A stretch of 64,000 bases of DNA from Pseudorhizobium endolithicum. GTDB lineage: Bacteria; Pseudomonadota; Alphaproteobacteria; Rhizobiales; Rhizobiaceae. Numbering within the stretch: the first letter of the stretch is position 1; each line of letters begins with the position of its first letter. Both the position numbers and the translations under genes were made by a program. The notes under the pieces are model-generated. The model made no database searches. It saw nothing but the letters and a program-made list of their open reading frames with translations, and was not told the DNA's origin. Shown in pieces: positions 34,840 to 42,795 of the stretch. The stretch is taken from NCBI RefSeq assembly GCF_902153245.2, contig NZ_CABFWF030000011.1, positions 174,437 to 238,436 of the forward strand, written 5' to 3'.

Positions 34840-34858
34840 TATGTGTATTATGCACATA
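34840..34858. promoter_or_regulatory. MarR-type palindrome between divergent genes
   Basis: TATGTG, seven bases (TATTATG), CACATA: a 6-bp inverted repeat 12-30 bases upstream of the monooxygenase start and 15-33 bases upstream of the MarR start. Size and place fit the operator of the MarR repressor. It would block both promoters. Confidence 0.65.
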
Positions 34859-34872
34859 ACAGGAGATCTGAA

Positions 34873-35367
34873 ATGCCGTCAAGAGAACCCGTGCAAAATA
34901 CACATATAAGGCAGAAGATTCGCGAACTGCATGGCTCGCTCATCGACATCGTCACTCTGATGAACCGGCCACAACGCGACGAGGCGCTGGTGCGGGAGGC
35001 CGGGATTGCGCTTGATCGTGCCCTCTTCCCTCTACTGGTCGGGATCGAACGGCGCGGGCCAATCGGCATCGTCGATCTCGCTGCCGGCGTCGGGCGTGAC
35101 TACACCACCGTCAGCCGCCAGGTGGCAAAGCTGGAAAGCCTTGGTCTGGCAGAACGCAGGCAGAGTGCGGCCGACCGTCGTGTCAACGAAGCCGTCATCA
35201 CGGCCAAGGGAAAGGCGATGACGGACAACATTGATGCAGCGCGTGAAAGAATAGCTCTTGCCGTCTTCGCGACGTGGGAAGCAGACGAGGTTGACGATCT
35301 TGTGCGGTTGATGCGTAAATTTGCCGACGCCATGGGAGAGGTATCCGAAAATCCAGTTGCTCCCTGA
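34873..35367 (+). CDS. MarR-family transcriptional repressor
   Basis: 164 residues from the ATG at 34873 with AGGAGA upstream. The winged helix-turn-helix is clear: IGIVDLAAGVGRDYTTVSRQ, LESLGLAERRQSAADRRVNE and AVITAKGKAM. It is probably a repressor of the divergent monooxygenase operon, released when a phenolic ligand binds. The N-terminal helices form the dimer interface. Length is typical. Confidence 0.92.
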   Translation: MPSREPVQNTHIRQKIRELHGSLIDIVTLMNRPQRDEALVREAGIALDRALFPLLVGIERRGPIGIVDLAAGVGRDYTTVSRQVAKLESLGLAERRQSAADRRVNEAVITAKGKAMTDNIDAARERIALAVFATWEADEVDDLVRLMRKFADAMGEVSENPVAP

Positions 35368-35917
35368 GCGGGAGCTACGGAAGGATGGCGACTTATGCAA
35401 AGGCACAAAAGGCTTCCCGACGTCCACAATCGTACCGTTGAGCGGATTTCAACCGCCGGCCATCAGTAACTGCCTGCCGATGAATTCATCTCACGGGCAA
35501 TTCAAGGCATTAGCCCCGCGGGCTGGTCCGCTTTGGGCCACGTAGCCTCCGGCGCTGCTTTGGCCCGAAGGCGGGCCACATCGCCTGATGCCTGATGTCC
35601 GCTATCGCAATTCGGCGCGCCAAGATCGACAGCCCGTTCACGGCCTCAGGTCTCCCCAAGCAAGCCGTTTCGGACCCATTCCCTACCTTTAAGAGCTGCC
35701 GTTCCCCACCAGAAAAAAGTGACGTCGCCGCAGGTGCTTTGCGCGATTTTGCGCTAAAACGATGCGAGGTCCCCTAAGCTTGGGCGTTCCTTGGAGCTCT
35801 GCAAAATGACGGTAGGGGCTTGTTGTCGATGACTCGAACGAACCGAAAACGAAGTCGCTTCCGGGCGCCAAAGCACTAGTCAGCACGTCAGCCTAACCCA
35901 TCATTCCAGTTCGTGCG
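35368..35917. other. Intergenic stretch with no recognised gene
   Basis: 550 bases between the MarR and VapC genes. No open frame shows a family motif or a good ribosome site. GC skew and short repeats of GGGCCA and CCCGAAGG are present but lack a clear hairpin with a T-run. It could be decayed sequence. Confidence 0.5.
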
Positions 35918-36307
35918 TCATGCTGCCGAACGAATGTCCGTCTCTGTGAAGTCGTTGCCCTTGAATAGCAACGGCTCGTCGAAATCCTTGGCGAGAGCGT
36001 AGGCAAAACAATCACCGAAATTCAGCCCAGCTCTATGCCTGCCCTTCCCAAAATCGAGAAAAGCCTGTCGGGCCAGATGGCCTTGCTCAACTGTCACAGG
36101 CTCGATGTCGATCGCTGCACGGCGAAAGAAGGCATCGGCCTGTCTCATGCCTTCCGGCCCGAGCTGCTTCTCAATCGCCATGGACAGTTCCAAATAGTTT
36201 GCCACGCTGATCCGGCCGGCTGCGGAATCATGAATTAGTCGCGTAAAGGCAGCAGCCTCCGGCTCGCCATAGAGGATCGCCACCATGGCGGATGTGTCGA
36301 TAATCAT
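35918..36307 (-). CDS. vapC: VapC toxin (PIN-domain ribonuclease)
   Basis: 129 residues. The PIN-domain acids are visible: Asp4 (MIIDTSAMVAILYGEPEA), Glu in NYLELSMAIEK, Asp in LNFGDCFAYALA and a late Asp in LLFKGNDFTETDI. This is the normal set for VapC, which cleaves tRNA or rRNA. The ATG overlaps the stop of the antitoxin gene by ATGA. It is an intact type II toxin gene. Confidence 0.93.
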   Translation of the reverse strand: MIIDTSAMVAILYGEPEAAAFTRLIHDSAAGRISVANYLELSMAIEKQLGPEGMRQADAFFRRAAIDIEPVTVEQGHLARQAFLDFGKGRHRAGLNFGDCFAYALAKDFDEPLLFKGNDFTETDIRSAA

Positions 36308-36552
36308 TTCGGCAGGCCGTCCTCGTCATAGAGAAGCTCGGCGTGATCGGTATAAGGCCGACTTAGATGGGCTGCGGCCCTACGGGCGATGGTAAGAAGT
36401 TCTTCAACAGACGCCCTCCCTCTCTGTTTCTCAATCTGCGCGTAACGCTCACGCAGCGCATCGGTCACCACACGGCTCATACTCTGCCCAGTCGCACGGG
36501 CGATCGCCCGTGCGAGGCGATGCGCTTCGGGGTCTTTCACGTTCAGGCTCAT
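36304..36552 (-). CDS. vapB: VapB antitoxin (PSK/AbrB-free, helix-type)
   Basis: 82 residues. MSLNVKDPEAHRLARAIARA followed by TGQSMSRVVTDALRERYAQI is a ribbon-helix-helix-type N-terminus of the rv0623/PSK antitoxin group. The tail LLYDEDGLPK is typical of this group and binds VapC. Two direct repeats in front look like the autoregulatory operator. Confidence 0.92.
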   Translation of the reverse strand: MSLNVKDPEAHRLARAIARATGQSMSRVVTDALRERYAQIEKQRGRASVEELLTIARRAAAHLSRPYTDHAELLYDEDGLPK

Positions 36553-36561
36553 ATGGGGATT

Positions 36562-36600
36562 CCATTCTACCTAATTGGCTAACTTTCTACCATTCTACCT
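36562..36600. promoter_or_regulatory. Direct-repeat operator of vapBC
   Basis: CCATTCTACCT at 36562-36572 and again at 36590-36600 (AGGTAGAATGG on the coding strand), spaced 28 bases apart. The first copy begins 10 bases upstream of the vapB start. These direct repeats are the likely binding site of the VapBC complex. Confidence 0.6.
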
Positions 36601-37359
36601 CACTGCCCCACAGTGTCAAAGACTACACCGCACTTAAGGCACTTCGGATTCTCGCTCCCGATGCCAAGGTTCAAAGTGTCTATCGAGCGATGAGGTTGCG
36701 GGTGTCATCGAGACGCTCTTCCAGATCAGGTCCAGGTTCTGTGTGCGGAGCTGCCGCCAGACGAATGTCTCCAAGGCTATCATCGTCATGCTGACACACC
36801 CGAGGAACGTCACGATCCGCGACATGATCGTCTTGCCGACCAATTTCGACGTCAGGTGCAAGGCTCGTTGCTAAGACCCAATCATTGGACCGGCGGGTGG
36901 CGTAATGCTGGACAAGTCGGCCATTGGGAAGGATCTCCTGTACGGGGCCGGCTTCGGTCGCCCCGACCCTCCCCTACTTGCTTGGCACCGACGATTTTTT
37001 CTCGGGCAGTTGCTGCGTCGCAAGTGCGGAGTTTCTGCGATAGCTGCAATGTCGGGTATCTGCGCTCAGGCGACGCGAAATGCTCCTCGGGCCATGGCCG
37101 TTCTGAAATCTGGATCCGGGGTCTTCTATGATCGACCTGGAGGCGCAGAACTGCTTTCTGCCGAGGCACGGCCCCGCTGTAGCGCGAGGCACATTTTCAT
37201 ATCTCTGTATGCGAACGGGCCGATAGCTGACTGTCCGCTTGTTGGATTTTCAGCAGGAGAAGCGGACATTGGCGTAAGGTCGAGATGTCATCTCGCACGC
37301 TCGATGGGACCGGCTCCGCTACCGAGGCCAATTGGGCCGCGGCCTTCAACAAGAGCGTA
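36601..37359. other. Degenerate intergenic region
   Basis: 759 bases between vapB and the L,D-transpeptidase stop. No complete gene was recognised. Several frames are open on both strands without known motifs. I see no terminator with a T-run and no convincing transposase fragment. It may be a relic of a mobile element. Confidence 0.45.
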
Positions 37360-38142
37360 CTAAGCCGTCACTATGATCGTGGAGCCGGGGCGGACACGAT
37401 CGTGGAGGTCGATGATGTCCTGATGCAGGAGGCGGACACACCCTGAAGAAATCGCTTTGCCGATCGTGTGCACCTCCCCTGTGCCGTGGAGACGATAAAG
37501 CGTGTCACGGTTGCCTTGGTGAATATAGAGCGCCCTCGCTCCCAAAGGATTGCTGATGCCGGGCGGTTGCCCATTTCTCCATTTTTCCAGTTGCGGCTGG
37601 CGAGCGATCATGTCCGCCGGAGGCGTCCAGACCGGCCATTCGCGCTTGTAGGCAATGTGCGCCCGACCTGACCAGTCGAAGCCACTCCTGCCTATACCGA
37701 CGCCGTAGCGAACGGCGGTGCCTCCTTCCTGGACGTGATAGAGGTAGCGCTCGGTGGTGTTGACGATGACGGTGCCGGGCTTCTCCGCGGTTGAGTAGTC
37801 AACGATCTGTCGATGAAAGCGCGGCTCCAGCTTGGTAAGGTCCACCGCCGGGATCGGGAACCGTTCTTCGGGCATGGCCCGGTACATCAGGAGAGCGCTC
37901 TCCGAGATCGATTGCATCGGAGGTTCTGCCGGCACGGAGGGCGGTGATGCGATGACCGGCGCGGGAGACTGTGTGGCACAGCCTGTCGCCAATGCCGTCA
38001 CCGTGACCCCGAGGGAAGAGAGAAACGCGCGGCGACATAGGATCGGATTGGAAAGTGTCATTGCTGGTCCTGTAGAAGAGACGTTGTTGGCGAAGTGACG
38101 AAGCTCTGCGACAGCAGCGTCACTGTGGGCGCGCCGTGTCAT
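37360..38142 (-). CDS. L,D-transpeptidase (YkuD-type)
   Basis: About 260 residues from the ATG at 38142, which has GGGAGG nine bases upstream. A later ATG at 38061 with AGGACC upstream would give 233 residues and a shorter signal; either is possible. A RRAFLSSLG segment with a lipobox-like ATGC suggests lipoprotein or Tat export. The YkuD catalytic core reads HGTGEVHTIGKAISSGCVRL, with the nucleophile Cys in SGCVRL. These enzymes make 3-3 peptidoglycan cross-links or attach proteins to the wall. A tandem glycine riboswitch is 136 bases upstream on the same strand, which makes its control by glycine plausible. Confidence 0.88.
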   Translation of the reverse strand: MTRRAHSDAAVAELRHFANNVSSTGPAMTLSNPILCRRAFLSSLGVTVTALATGCATQSPAPVIASPPSVPAEPPMQSISESALLMYRAMPEERFPIPAVDLTKLEPRFHRQIVDYSTAEKPGTVIVNTTERYLYHVQEGGTAVRYGVGIGRSGFDWSGRAHIAYKREWPVWTPPADMIARQPQLEKWRNGQPPGISNPLGARALYIHQGNRDTLYRLHGTGEVHTIGKAISSGCVRLLHQDIIDLHDRVRPGSTIIVTA

Positions 38143-38277
38143 CGGCAACACCTCCCTCATGCTCCAGACAAGGGAAGAGAGGTCGTCGCGCCTGCGAGCT
38201 ACGAGTATGTAAGATGATCAGGATATGTAGTTCATATCAGGCCCTCAGAGTTGGCAGCATGCAAGGCATGCAGGCCC

Positions 38278-38460
38278 CCTCTGTCATCGGCCTGAGAGTT
38301 TGATCACCGCCGATACGCAGCAGTGACTTACACCTTCGGCGGGAGCGACTGCTCCACTTTCCAGAGTTCTTCCCCAGCGAACGGTCCCTGTGCCTGAGAG
38401 TTTCCGGGGCGGTTGCTCCTTCGGCGGCCGCCACGGCGACGCTCTCCCACTCGCTGTCTG
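38278..38460 (-). ncRNA. Tandem glycine riboswitch
   Basis: On the minus strand two aptamers follow each other. Aptamer 1 (about 38460-38382) has GTGGGAGAGCG, GCCGAAGGAGCAA, CCCCGGAAACTCTCAGGCA and AGGGACC. Aptamer 2 (about 38375-38278) has ACTCTGGAAAGTGGAGC, GCCGAAGGTGTAAG, AAACTCTCAGGC and ACAGAGG. These match the conserved gcvT-type glycine aptamers and their tandem spacing with a short linker. Folding was not computed. The next gene downstream on this strand is the L,D-transpeptidase. Confidence 0.92.
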
Positions 38461-38533
38461 CACCAGGAAGTCTCATGGAGGTGTTCCCCATGAAGCACGA
38501 CGCGGCGCGACCTCATTAAGCATTAAGTAAGCA

Positions 38534-38559
38534 GTTAATGCAACATCAATTGCATTAAC
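38534..38559. promoter_or_regulatory. Perfect 10-bp inverted repeat in the divergent promoter region
   Basis: GTTAATGCAA, six bases (CATCAA), TTGCATTAAC. It lies upstream of the riboswitch and about 75 bases before the PBP start, in AT-rich sequence preceded by CATTAAGCATTAAG. It is a candidate binding site for a dimeric regulator controlling both divergent genes. Confidence 0.65.
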
Positions 38560-38631
38560 TGTCGCGGATGACCTTGAACTCGGATCTTGGGAGGCTCCGA
38601 AAGCGCGACGCGGGACGCATTGGAGACGCGG

Positions 38632-40392
38632 ATGGCAACGATCTCTCACATTTTCAGGCGTAGAAGCCGATCGCACCTGCGCATGGAGGCCAGTGGTTGC
38701 CGTGAGGCTCCTATTATTCTTGGCAGGGCCAAACGACGGGTTCGGATGGGCAAGCATCGGCTTGGCCTGATCATGCTTTCGTTCACCATTGTCTATCTGG
38801 GGCTAGGAGCCCGGCTCGTTCAATATGGTCTTGCCACTCCCGAAATCACCAATTCCATCAACGCCATCCCGCCTCCCGCGGCTCGCCCTGACATCATCGA
38901 TCGGAATGGAGAGCTTCTTGCAACCGACCTCAACATGATGTCGCTCTATGCCGAGCCGATCAGGATCGTGGATGCCGACGAGGTGGTAGAAAAGCTTGCG
39001 ACCGTGATTCCCGACCTCGACTGGGGCACCACCCATCGGAAGCTTCGCTCCAAGTCAGCCTTTCAATGGCTCAAACGTCAGCTCACTCCCCGGCAGCAGG
39101 CGGATATCTTGGCGCTTGGCTTACCGGGGATAGGGTTCCGCCCCGAGAAGCGCCGCTTCTACCCAGGAGGCGCTACTGCCTCGCACATTCTCGGCCACGT
39201 CAACGTCGACAACCGCGGGCTAGCAGGCATGGAGCGCTACATTGATCGTCAGGGTCTGGCCGACCTGATGACGGTAGGCATGACCGGCAACACACCACTC
39301 GAACCGGTTCGGCTCTCCATCGACCTTCGCGTCCAGAGCATTGTTCGCAGCGTCATCGAAAAGGCGATGCATTCCTACCATGCGGAAGCCGCCGGCGCGG
39401 TTGTCCTTGACGTCCATACGGGAGAAATCCTGGCAATGGCATCGGTCCCGGACTACGATCCCAACCAGCCATCCAGGATGCTGCCAGACGGCAGCATAGA
39501 CACGGAGTACGAGAAGGGCTGGTTCAACAGGATGAGCAATGCGACCTTCGAAATGGGGTCGACCATCAAGAGCTTCACGATCGCCATGGGGCTAGACAGC
39601 GGTAAGATCGTCCTCGATTCCGTCGTGGATGCGTCGCGCCCGATCAGGATGGGCGGCTTTACCATCAACGATTTTCACGGCCGCCACCGGCCCCTCACGG
39701 TCCCGGAAGTGTTCCGCTATTCTTCCAACATTGCTACCGTGAAAATTGCCGAAATGGTCGGAATTGAGGGACACAAGGAATTCCTGACCCGATTGGGGCT
39801 CTTGTCTCGGCTGGAGACGGAACTGCCCGAGATTGCCACCCCGACTCAACCACCCACGTGGAAGAGGATCCATTCGGCGACCATCTCCTACGGTCATGGG
39901 ATGGCGACGACACCATTACAGACGGCCGTTGCCGCGGCCGCGCTGGTAAATGGCGGAAAGCTCATCCAGCCAACATTCCTGGCGCGGAATGATGAGGAAG
40001 CAGCTCCGGCTTCAGTTCAAGTCCTGGATGAGAAGGCCAGTGCGGATATGCGCCACCTCTTCGATTGGAACGGCAAGACAGGATCTGGCCGGAGCGCGGA
40101 TGTGCCGGGATTTCATGTCGGTGGCAAGACCGGGACGGCAGACAAGGTAGTCAACGGTCGTTACGCGACTGACCTGAACTTCAACGCCTTCCTCGGCAGC
40201 TTTCCCATGCATGATCCCCGCTACGTTGTGCTGTCGATCATCGACGCTCCCCTGACGGGTGAATCGGGCCGTCGCTTGGCTGCCTACACGGCAGCCCCCA
40301 TGATCAAGGAGATCGTCAGTCGTGCCGCACCATTGCTCGGCGTCAAGCCTTACTTCGGACCGGGTCAATCCGGTCTGCTGATCGGTTACTGA
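38632..40392 (+). CDS. Class B penicillin-binding protein (PBP2/FtsI-like)
   Basis: 586 residues from the ATG at 38632 with GGAGACGCGG upstream. One N-terminal membrane helix (about 42-62) is followed by a pedestal domain (PPPAARPDIIDRNGELLATD) and the transpeptidase domain. Catalytic motifs are S310-TIK (MGSTIKSF), S364-SN and K499-TG (GGKTGTADK). This is a D,D-transpeptidase of septal or elongation type. It is a divergent neighbour of the L,D-transpeptidase, so two cell-wall cross-linking enzymes flank one glycine riboswitch. It is probably not the housekeeping ftsI, which sits in the dcw cluster. Confidence 0.93.
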   Translation: MATISHIFRRRSRSHLRMEASGCREAPIILGRAKRRVRMGKHRLGLIMLSFTIVYLGLGARLVQYGLATPEITNSINAIPPPAARPDIIDRNGELLATDLNMMSLYAEPIRIVDADEVVEKLATVIPDLDWGTTHRKLRSKSAFQWLKRQLTPRQQADILALGLPGIGFRPEKRRFYPGGATASHILGHVNVDNRGLAGMERYIDRQGLADLMTVGMTGNTPLEPVRLSIDLRVQSIVRSVIEKAMHSYHAEAAGAVVLDVHTGEILAMASVPDYDPNQPSRMLPDGSIDTEYEKGWFNRMSNATFEMGSTIKSFTIAMGLDSGKIVLDSVVDASRPIRMGGFTINDFHGRHRPLTVPEVFRYSSNIATVKIAEMVGIEGHKEFLTRLGLLSRLETELPEIATPTQPPTWKRIHSATISYGHGMATTPLQTAVAAAALVNGGKLIQPTFLARNDEEAAPASVQVLDEKASADMRHLFDWNGKTGSGRSADVPGFHVGGKTGTADKVVNGRYATDLNFNAFLGSFPMHDPRYVVLSIIDAPLTGESGRRLAAYTAAPMIKEIVSRAAPLLGVKPYFGPGQSGLLIGY

Positions 40393-41003
40393 GCACCATC
40401 TTCGTAGATGACATAGTCCTTGATGGAGGCCTGAGCACCAAAGGGCTGCATGATCATCGGCGACTGCAGCGCGTGGTGGACCAGTTCGGCCTGATATTGG
40501 TTGGAGATCGTCTGTCCGGCGAAGAATATCCGATAGATGACAGGGGCAACGAGTAGATCCATGAGGCGGTCGGGCATCGGCGGCGGCTCACCCCGGCCCT
40601 CGCATCGGCCGCACAGCAAAACCAGGTTCTGGAACGCATAGCCGGCCGCGACCCGCGCCGCACGCACATCCGTCATCCGTTCACGCAGGAGAGCATTACC
40701 GGGCCCGGAGGAAAGATCGTCCACCAACTGCTCAAGCCAGACCGTCAGATCACCTTCCAGCGTCCCCGTGTCGGCGGGCAGCGTGTCCGGCAGAAAGCGC
40801 TCGCTGGCGACATCTGCAAGGAGTTGCTGGAGTGTCTGCCATCGTCGATAAATCGTCGAAGGGGGCACCTGCGCCCGCGCCGCGATCATCGCCACTGTCA
40901 GGTGCTGATCGGGCAGTTCCTCCGTCAACTCCTGGACCGCCTTGTGTACGGCAAGCTGAATGCGTTCGCTTCGACCGCCGGGCCGGATCAATGTTCGCGC
41001 CAC
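40386..41003 (-). CDS. TetR-family transcriptional regulator
   Basis: 205 residues from the GTG at 41003 with AAAGGGG upstream. The N-terminal DNA-binding domain reads LTVAMIAARAQVPPSTIYRR, WQTLQQLLADVASERF. The C-terminal ligand domain is of the TetR_C type with a CGRCEGRGE pair of cysteines. It is convergent with the PBP gene and overlaps its end by 7 bases. Its target is not evident. Confidence 0.9.
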   Translation of the reverse strand: MARTLIRPGGRSERIQLAVHKAVQELTEELPDQHLTVAMIAARAQVPPSTIYRRWQTLQQLLADVASERFLPDTLPADTGTLEGDLTVWLEQLVDDLSSGPGNALLRERMTDVRAARVAAGYAFQNLVLLCGRCEGRGEPPPMPDRLMDLLVAPVIYRIFFAGQTISNQYQAELVHHALQSPMIMQPFGAQASIKDYVIYEDGAQ

Positions 41004-41096
41004 CAGAATCCCCTTTCTTGTTGACGGCAACTAGCACACGCTCAAGGCCCCCGAAAGAATAGGTCTTCCGAACTTCGGAAGCTGCGCCCTCGCGGC

Positions 41097-41735
41097 TCAG
41101 TAGTCGGCGTCACCGTAGATGAACTTCGGCAGGCTCCAGTGGAAGCGGATTGCGGCAAGTCTCACGAGAAGTCCAATCGAGCTCCCCCCCAGAAGGGCAA
41201 GACCTTCGCCGACGCCCGATGTCATCAAGGCGAGATAGGTCAAGGCGACGAGCACAGAAACAGTTGCATAAAGCTCAGCGCGAAAGAGCAGCGGCACCTG
41301 GGCACACAGTACGTCTCGCAAGACACCGCCCACACAACCGGTGATGACACCAGACGCAACCACTACGACCAACGGAAGACCGAGGCCGTCGGCAATACGG
41401 CAGCCGATGATGGTAAACACAACGAGCCCTATCGCATCCAGGAAGAGGAACAGGTGACGCAGTCGGGGCATCATCCGAGCAATGGCGATAGTAGCAAGTG
41501 CTGCTCCACCAGTGACGAAGAGGAGGTAGGGCCGCTCCACCCATGACAGCGGGTGATGATCAAGCACGATGTCCCGCACTGACCCACCCCCAAGCGCTGT
41601 TACGCTGCCAAGTACGCAGACGCCCAGCCAGTCCATCTGCCTGCGACCGGCCGCGATGGCTGCGGTCATTGCTTCAACGACTATGGCGACGAGATAAAGA
41701 GCATTGATGACTGTCTCGACTGAGATACTGTACAC
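41097..41735 (-). CDS. TRIC/UPF0126-family cation channel
   Basis: 212 residues from a GTG start. Seven hydrophobic helices. Two UPF0126 units each have a glycine-rich loop: GGGSVRDIVL and CVGGVLRDVL, typical of prokaryotic TRIC channels (trimeric intracellular cation). YicG-like proteins in this family are proposed K+ or Na+ channels or glycine transporters. Part of the family (YicG) is reported to transport glycine, which is of interest beside a glycine riboswitch 2.6 kb away. Confidence 0.9.
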   Translation of the reverse strand: MYSISVETVINALYLVAIVVEAMTAAIAAGRRQMDWLGVCVLGSVTALGGGSVRDIVLDHHPLSWVERPYLLFVTGGAALATIAIARMMPRLRHLFLFLDAIGLVVFTIIGCRIADGLGLPLVVVVASGVITGCVGGVLRDVLCAQVPLLFRAELYATVSVLVALTYLALMTSGVGEGLALLGGSSIGLLVRLAAIRFHWSLPKFIYGDADY

Positions 41736-42123
41736 GTCAAACCCAACTGTTGGAGCGCACGTTCCTCCACCATGCGTGCCCAGATTGATACACTAGCGTC
41801 CCGGATAGCAGCGGGGAACAGAAAGCGAAAGCTCGTTCGCAGCGATGCAGGCGAACGCGTTGCCCATCATCCCGCCACAGAGTGCCAATGTTAGTGGCTG
41901 ATGGGCGCGGAGGGCCATTCGGTCCTGATCGCCGGTGTCTTCCCCATCACCTCATTCGCAAAAGCCTTCGATCGCCAGGCACCTGGCGGGCGCAAGATAA
42001 TCCTGAGTTTCTGATCCTGCAAACATGGAGGCAAAAGCCCCACAGCCTGAGCCAGTTCAAACCATCGGCTCCGCTGTCCGTCTGTGGCGGGCTGCTTGCA
42101 ACCAGCCTTTCCCGGACCCGCAT
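41736..42123. other. Intergenic stretch with no recognised gene
   Basis: 388 bases between the TRIC start and the stop of the next leftward gene. Open frames here lack motifs and ribosome sites. No hairpin with a T-run was seen. Confidence 0.5.
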
Positions 42124-42477
42124 CTAATCAATATACTGATCAGCGAGCGTTTGCTGGTGCTGCACCAGCTTCCAAACCCCACCCACAGCACAATACGTGG
42201 AGGTGCAGAAACAGCGATAGGGGTCTGATCCCTCGCGCTGACCCTCGGCGGTGTAACCTAAAACAAAAACACTGCCCGCCCGACTTGTCTGGCGATCCAT
42301 CATCGTCACTGATACCCACCGGGGAGCGACTTTGAGACCTTCAAGGACATCCGCGATCTGTAGCACTCCCATTCCTGGGAAAGCCATCAAACAGGAGTGG
42401 TCTACAATTTCGGCGTAAGCGGACGCCCCCTCCAGCCACAAGCGTTCTTCCCTTTTCCAGAAGGTCTCGTTGTTCAT
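42124..42477 (-). CDS. NTF2-like / DUF4440-type protein
   Basis: 117 residues. The order FWKREERLWLEGASAYAEIV, then LMAFPGMGVLQ, WVSVTMMDRQTSRAGSVFVL and WKLVQHQQT fits the cystatin-like NTF2 fold (SnoaL/DUF4440 group). These are small cone-shaped domains for ketosteroid-isomerase-type or unknown enzymes. It has no clear partner genes. The following 42478-42795 stretch holds nothing recognisable. Confidence 0.7.
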   Translation of the reverse strand: MNNETFWKREERLWLEGASAYAEIVDHSCLMAFPGMGVLQIADVLEGLKVAPRWVSVTMMDRQTSRAGSVFVLGYTAEGQREGSDPYRCFCTSTYCAVGGVWKLVQHQQTLADQYID

Positions 42478-42795
42478 AGTAGTAAACCTACGTTTCTAGC
42501 TTCCAAAGCGGAGCGGCTGCTGGCTAGGCAATGAGAGGCTGGGCTACTTGTGTGGCGAGAGTTCGAAGCTCTACGTGACCCTTAGATCTCAACCGATTTC
42601 GTATCGGTAGACGCTCGGACACGTCCCCAGCACCCCTTCATCTCGAGTGGCTTTGAGAAGCCGAAACTATGACTGAACTAGCCCGAACCAGCCAACAGCT
42701 CACTGTCGAGGTGCAGCATCCCGTAAGGCCAACGCCTGAGCCACTGTATCGGCGATCGACGGTGCGTTTGTACTGAACTATGCGTACCGAGAACT
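42478..42795. other. Intergenic stretch with no recognised gene
   Basis: 318 bases without a frame that carries a motif or a ribosome site. Confidence 0.5.

Noticed and set aside
36634..37363. Several open frames between vapB and the L,D-transpeptidase
   Set aside because: No motif, no ribosome site and conflicting frames; I could not tie them to a transposase or other family.
38237..38516. Two short frames on the minus strand across 38237-38516
   Set aside because: They run through the conserved tandem glycine aptamer, whose sequence constraint explains the open frame.
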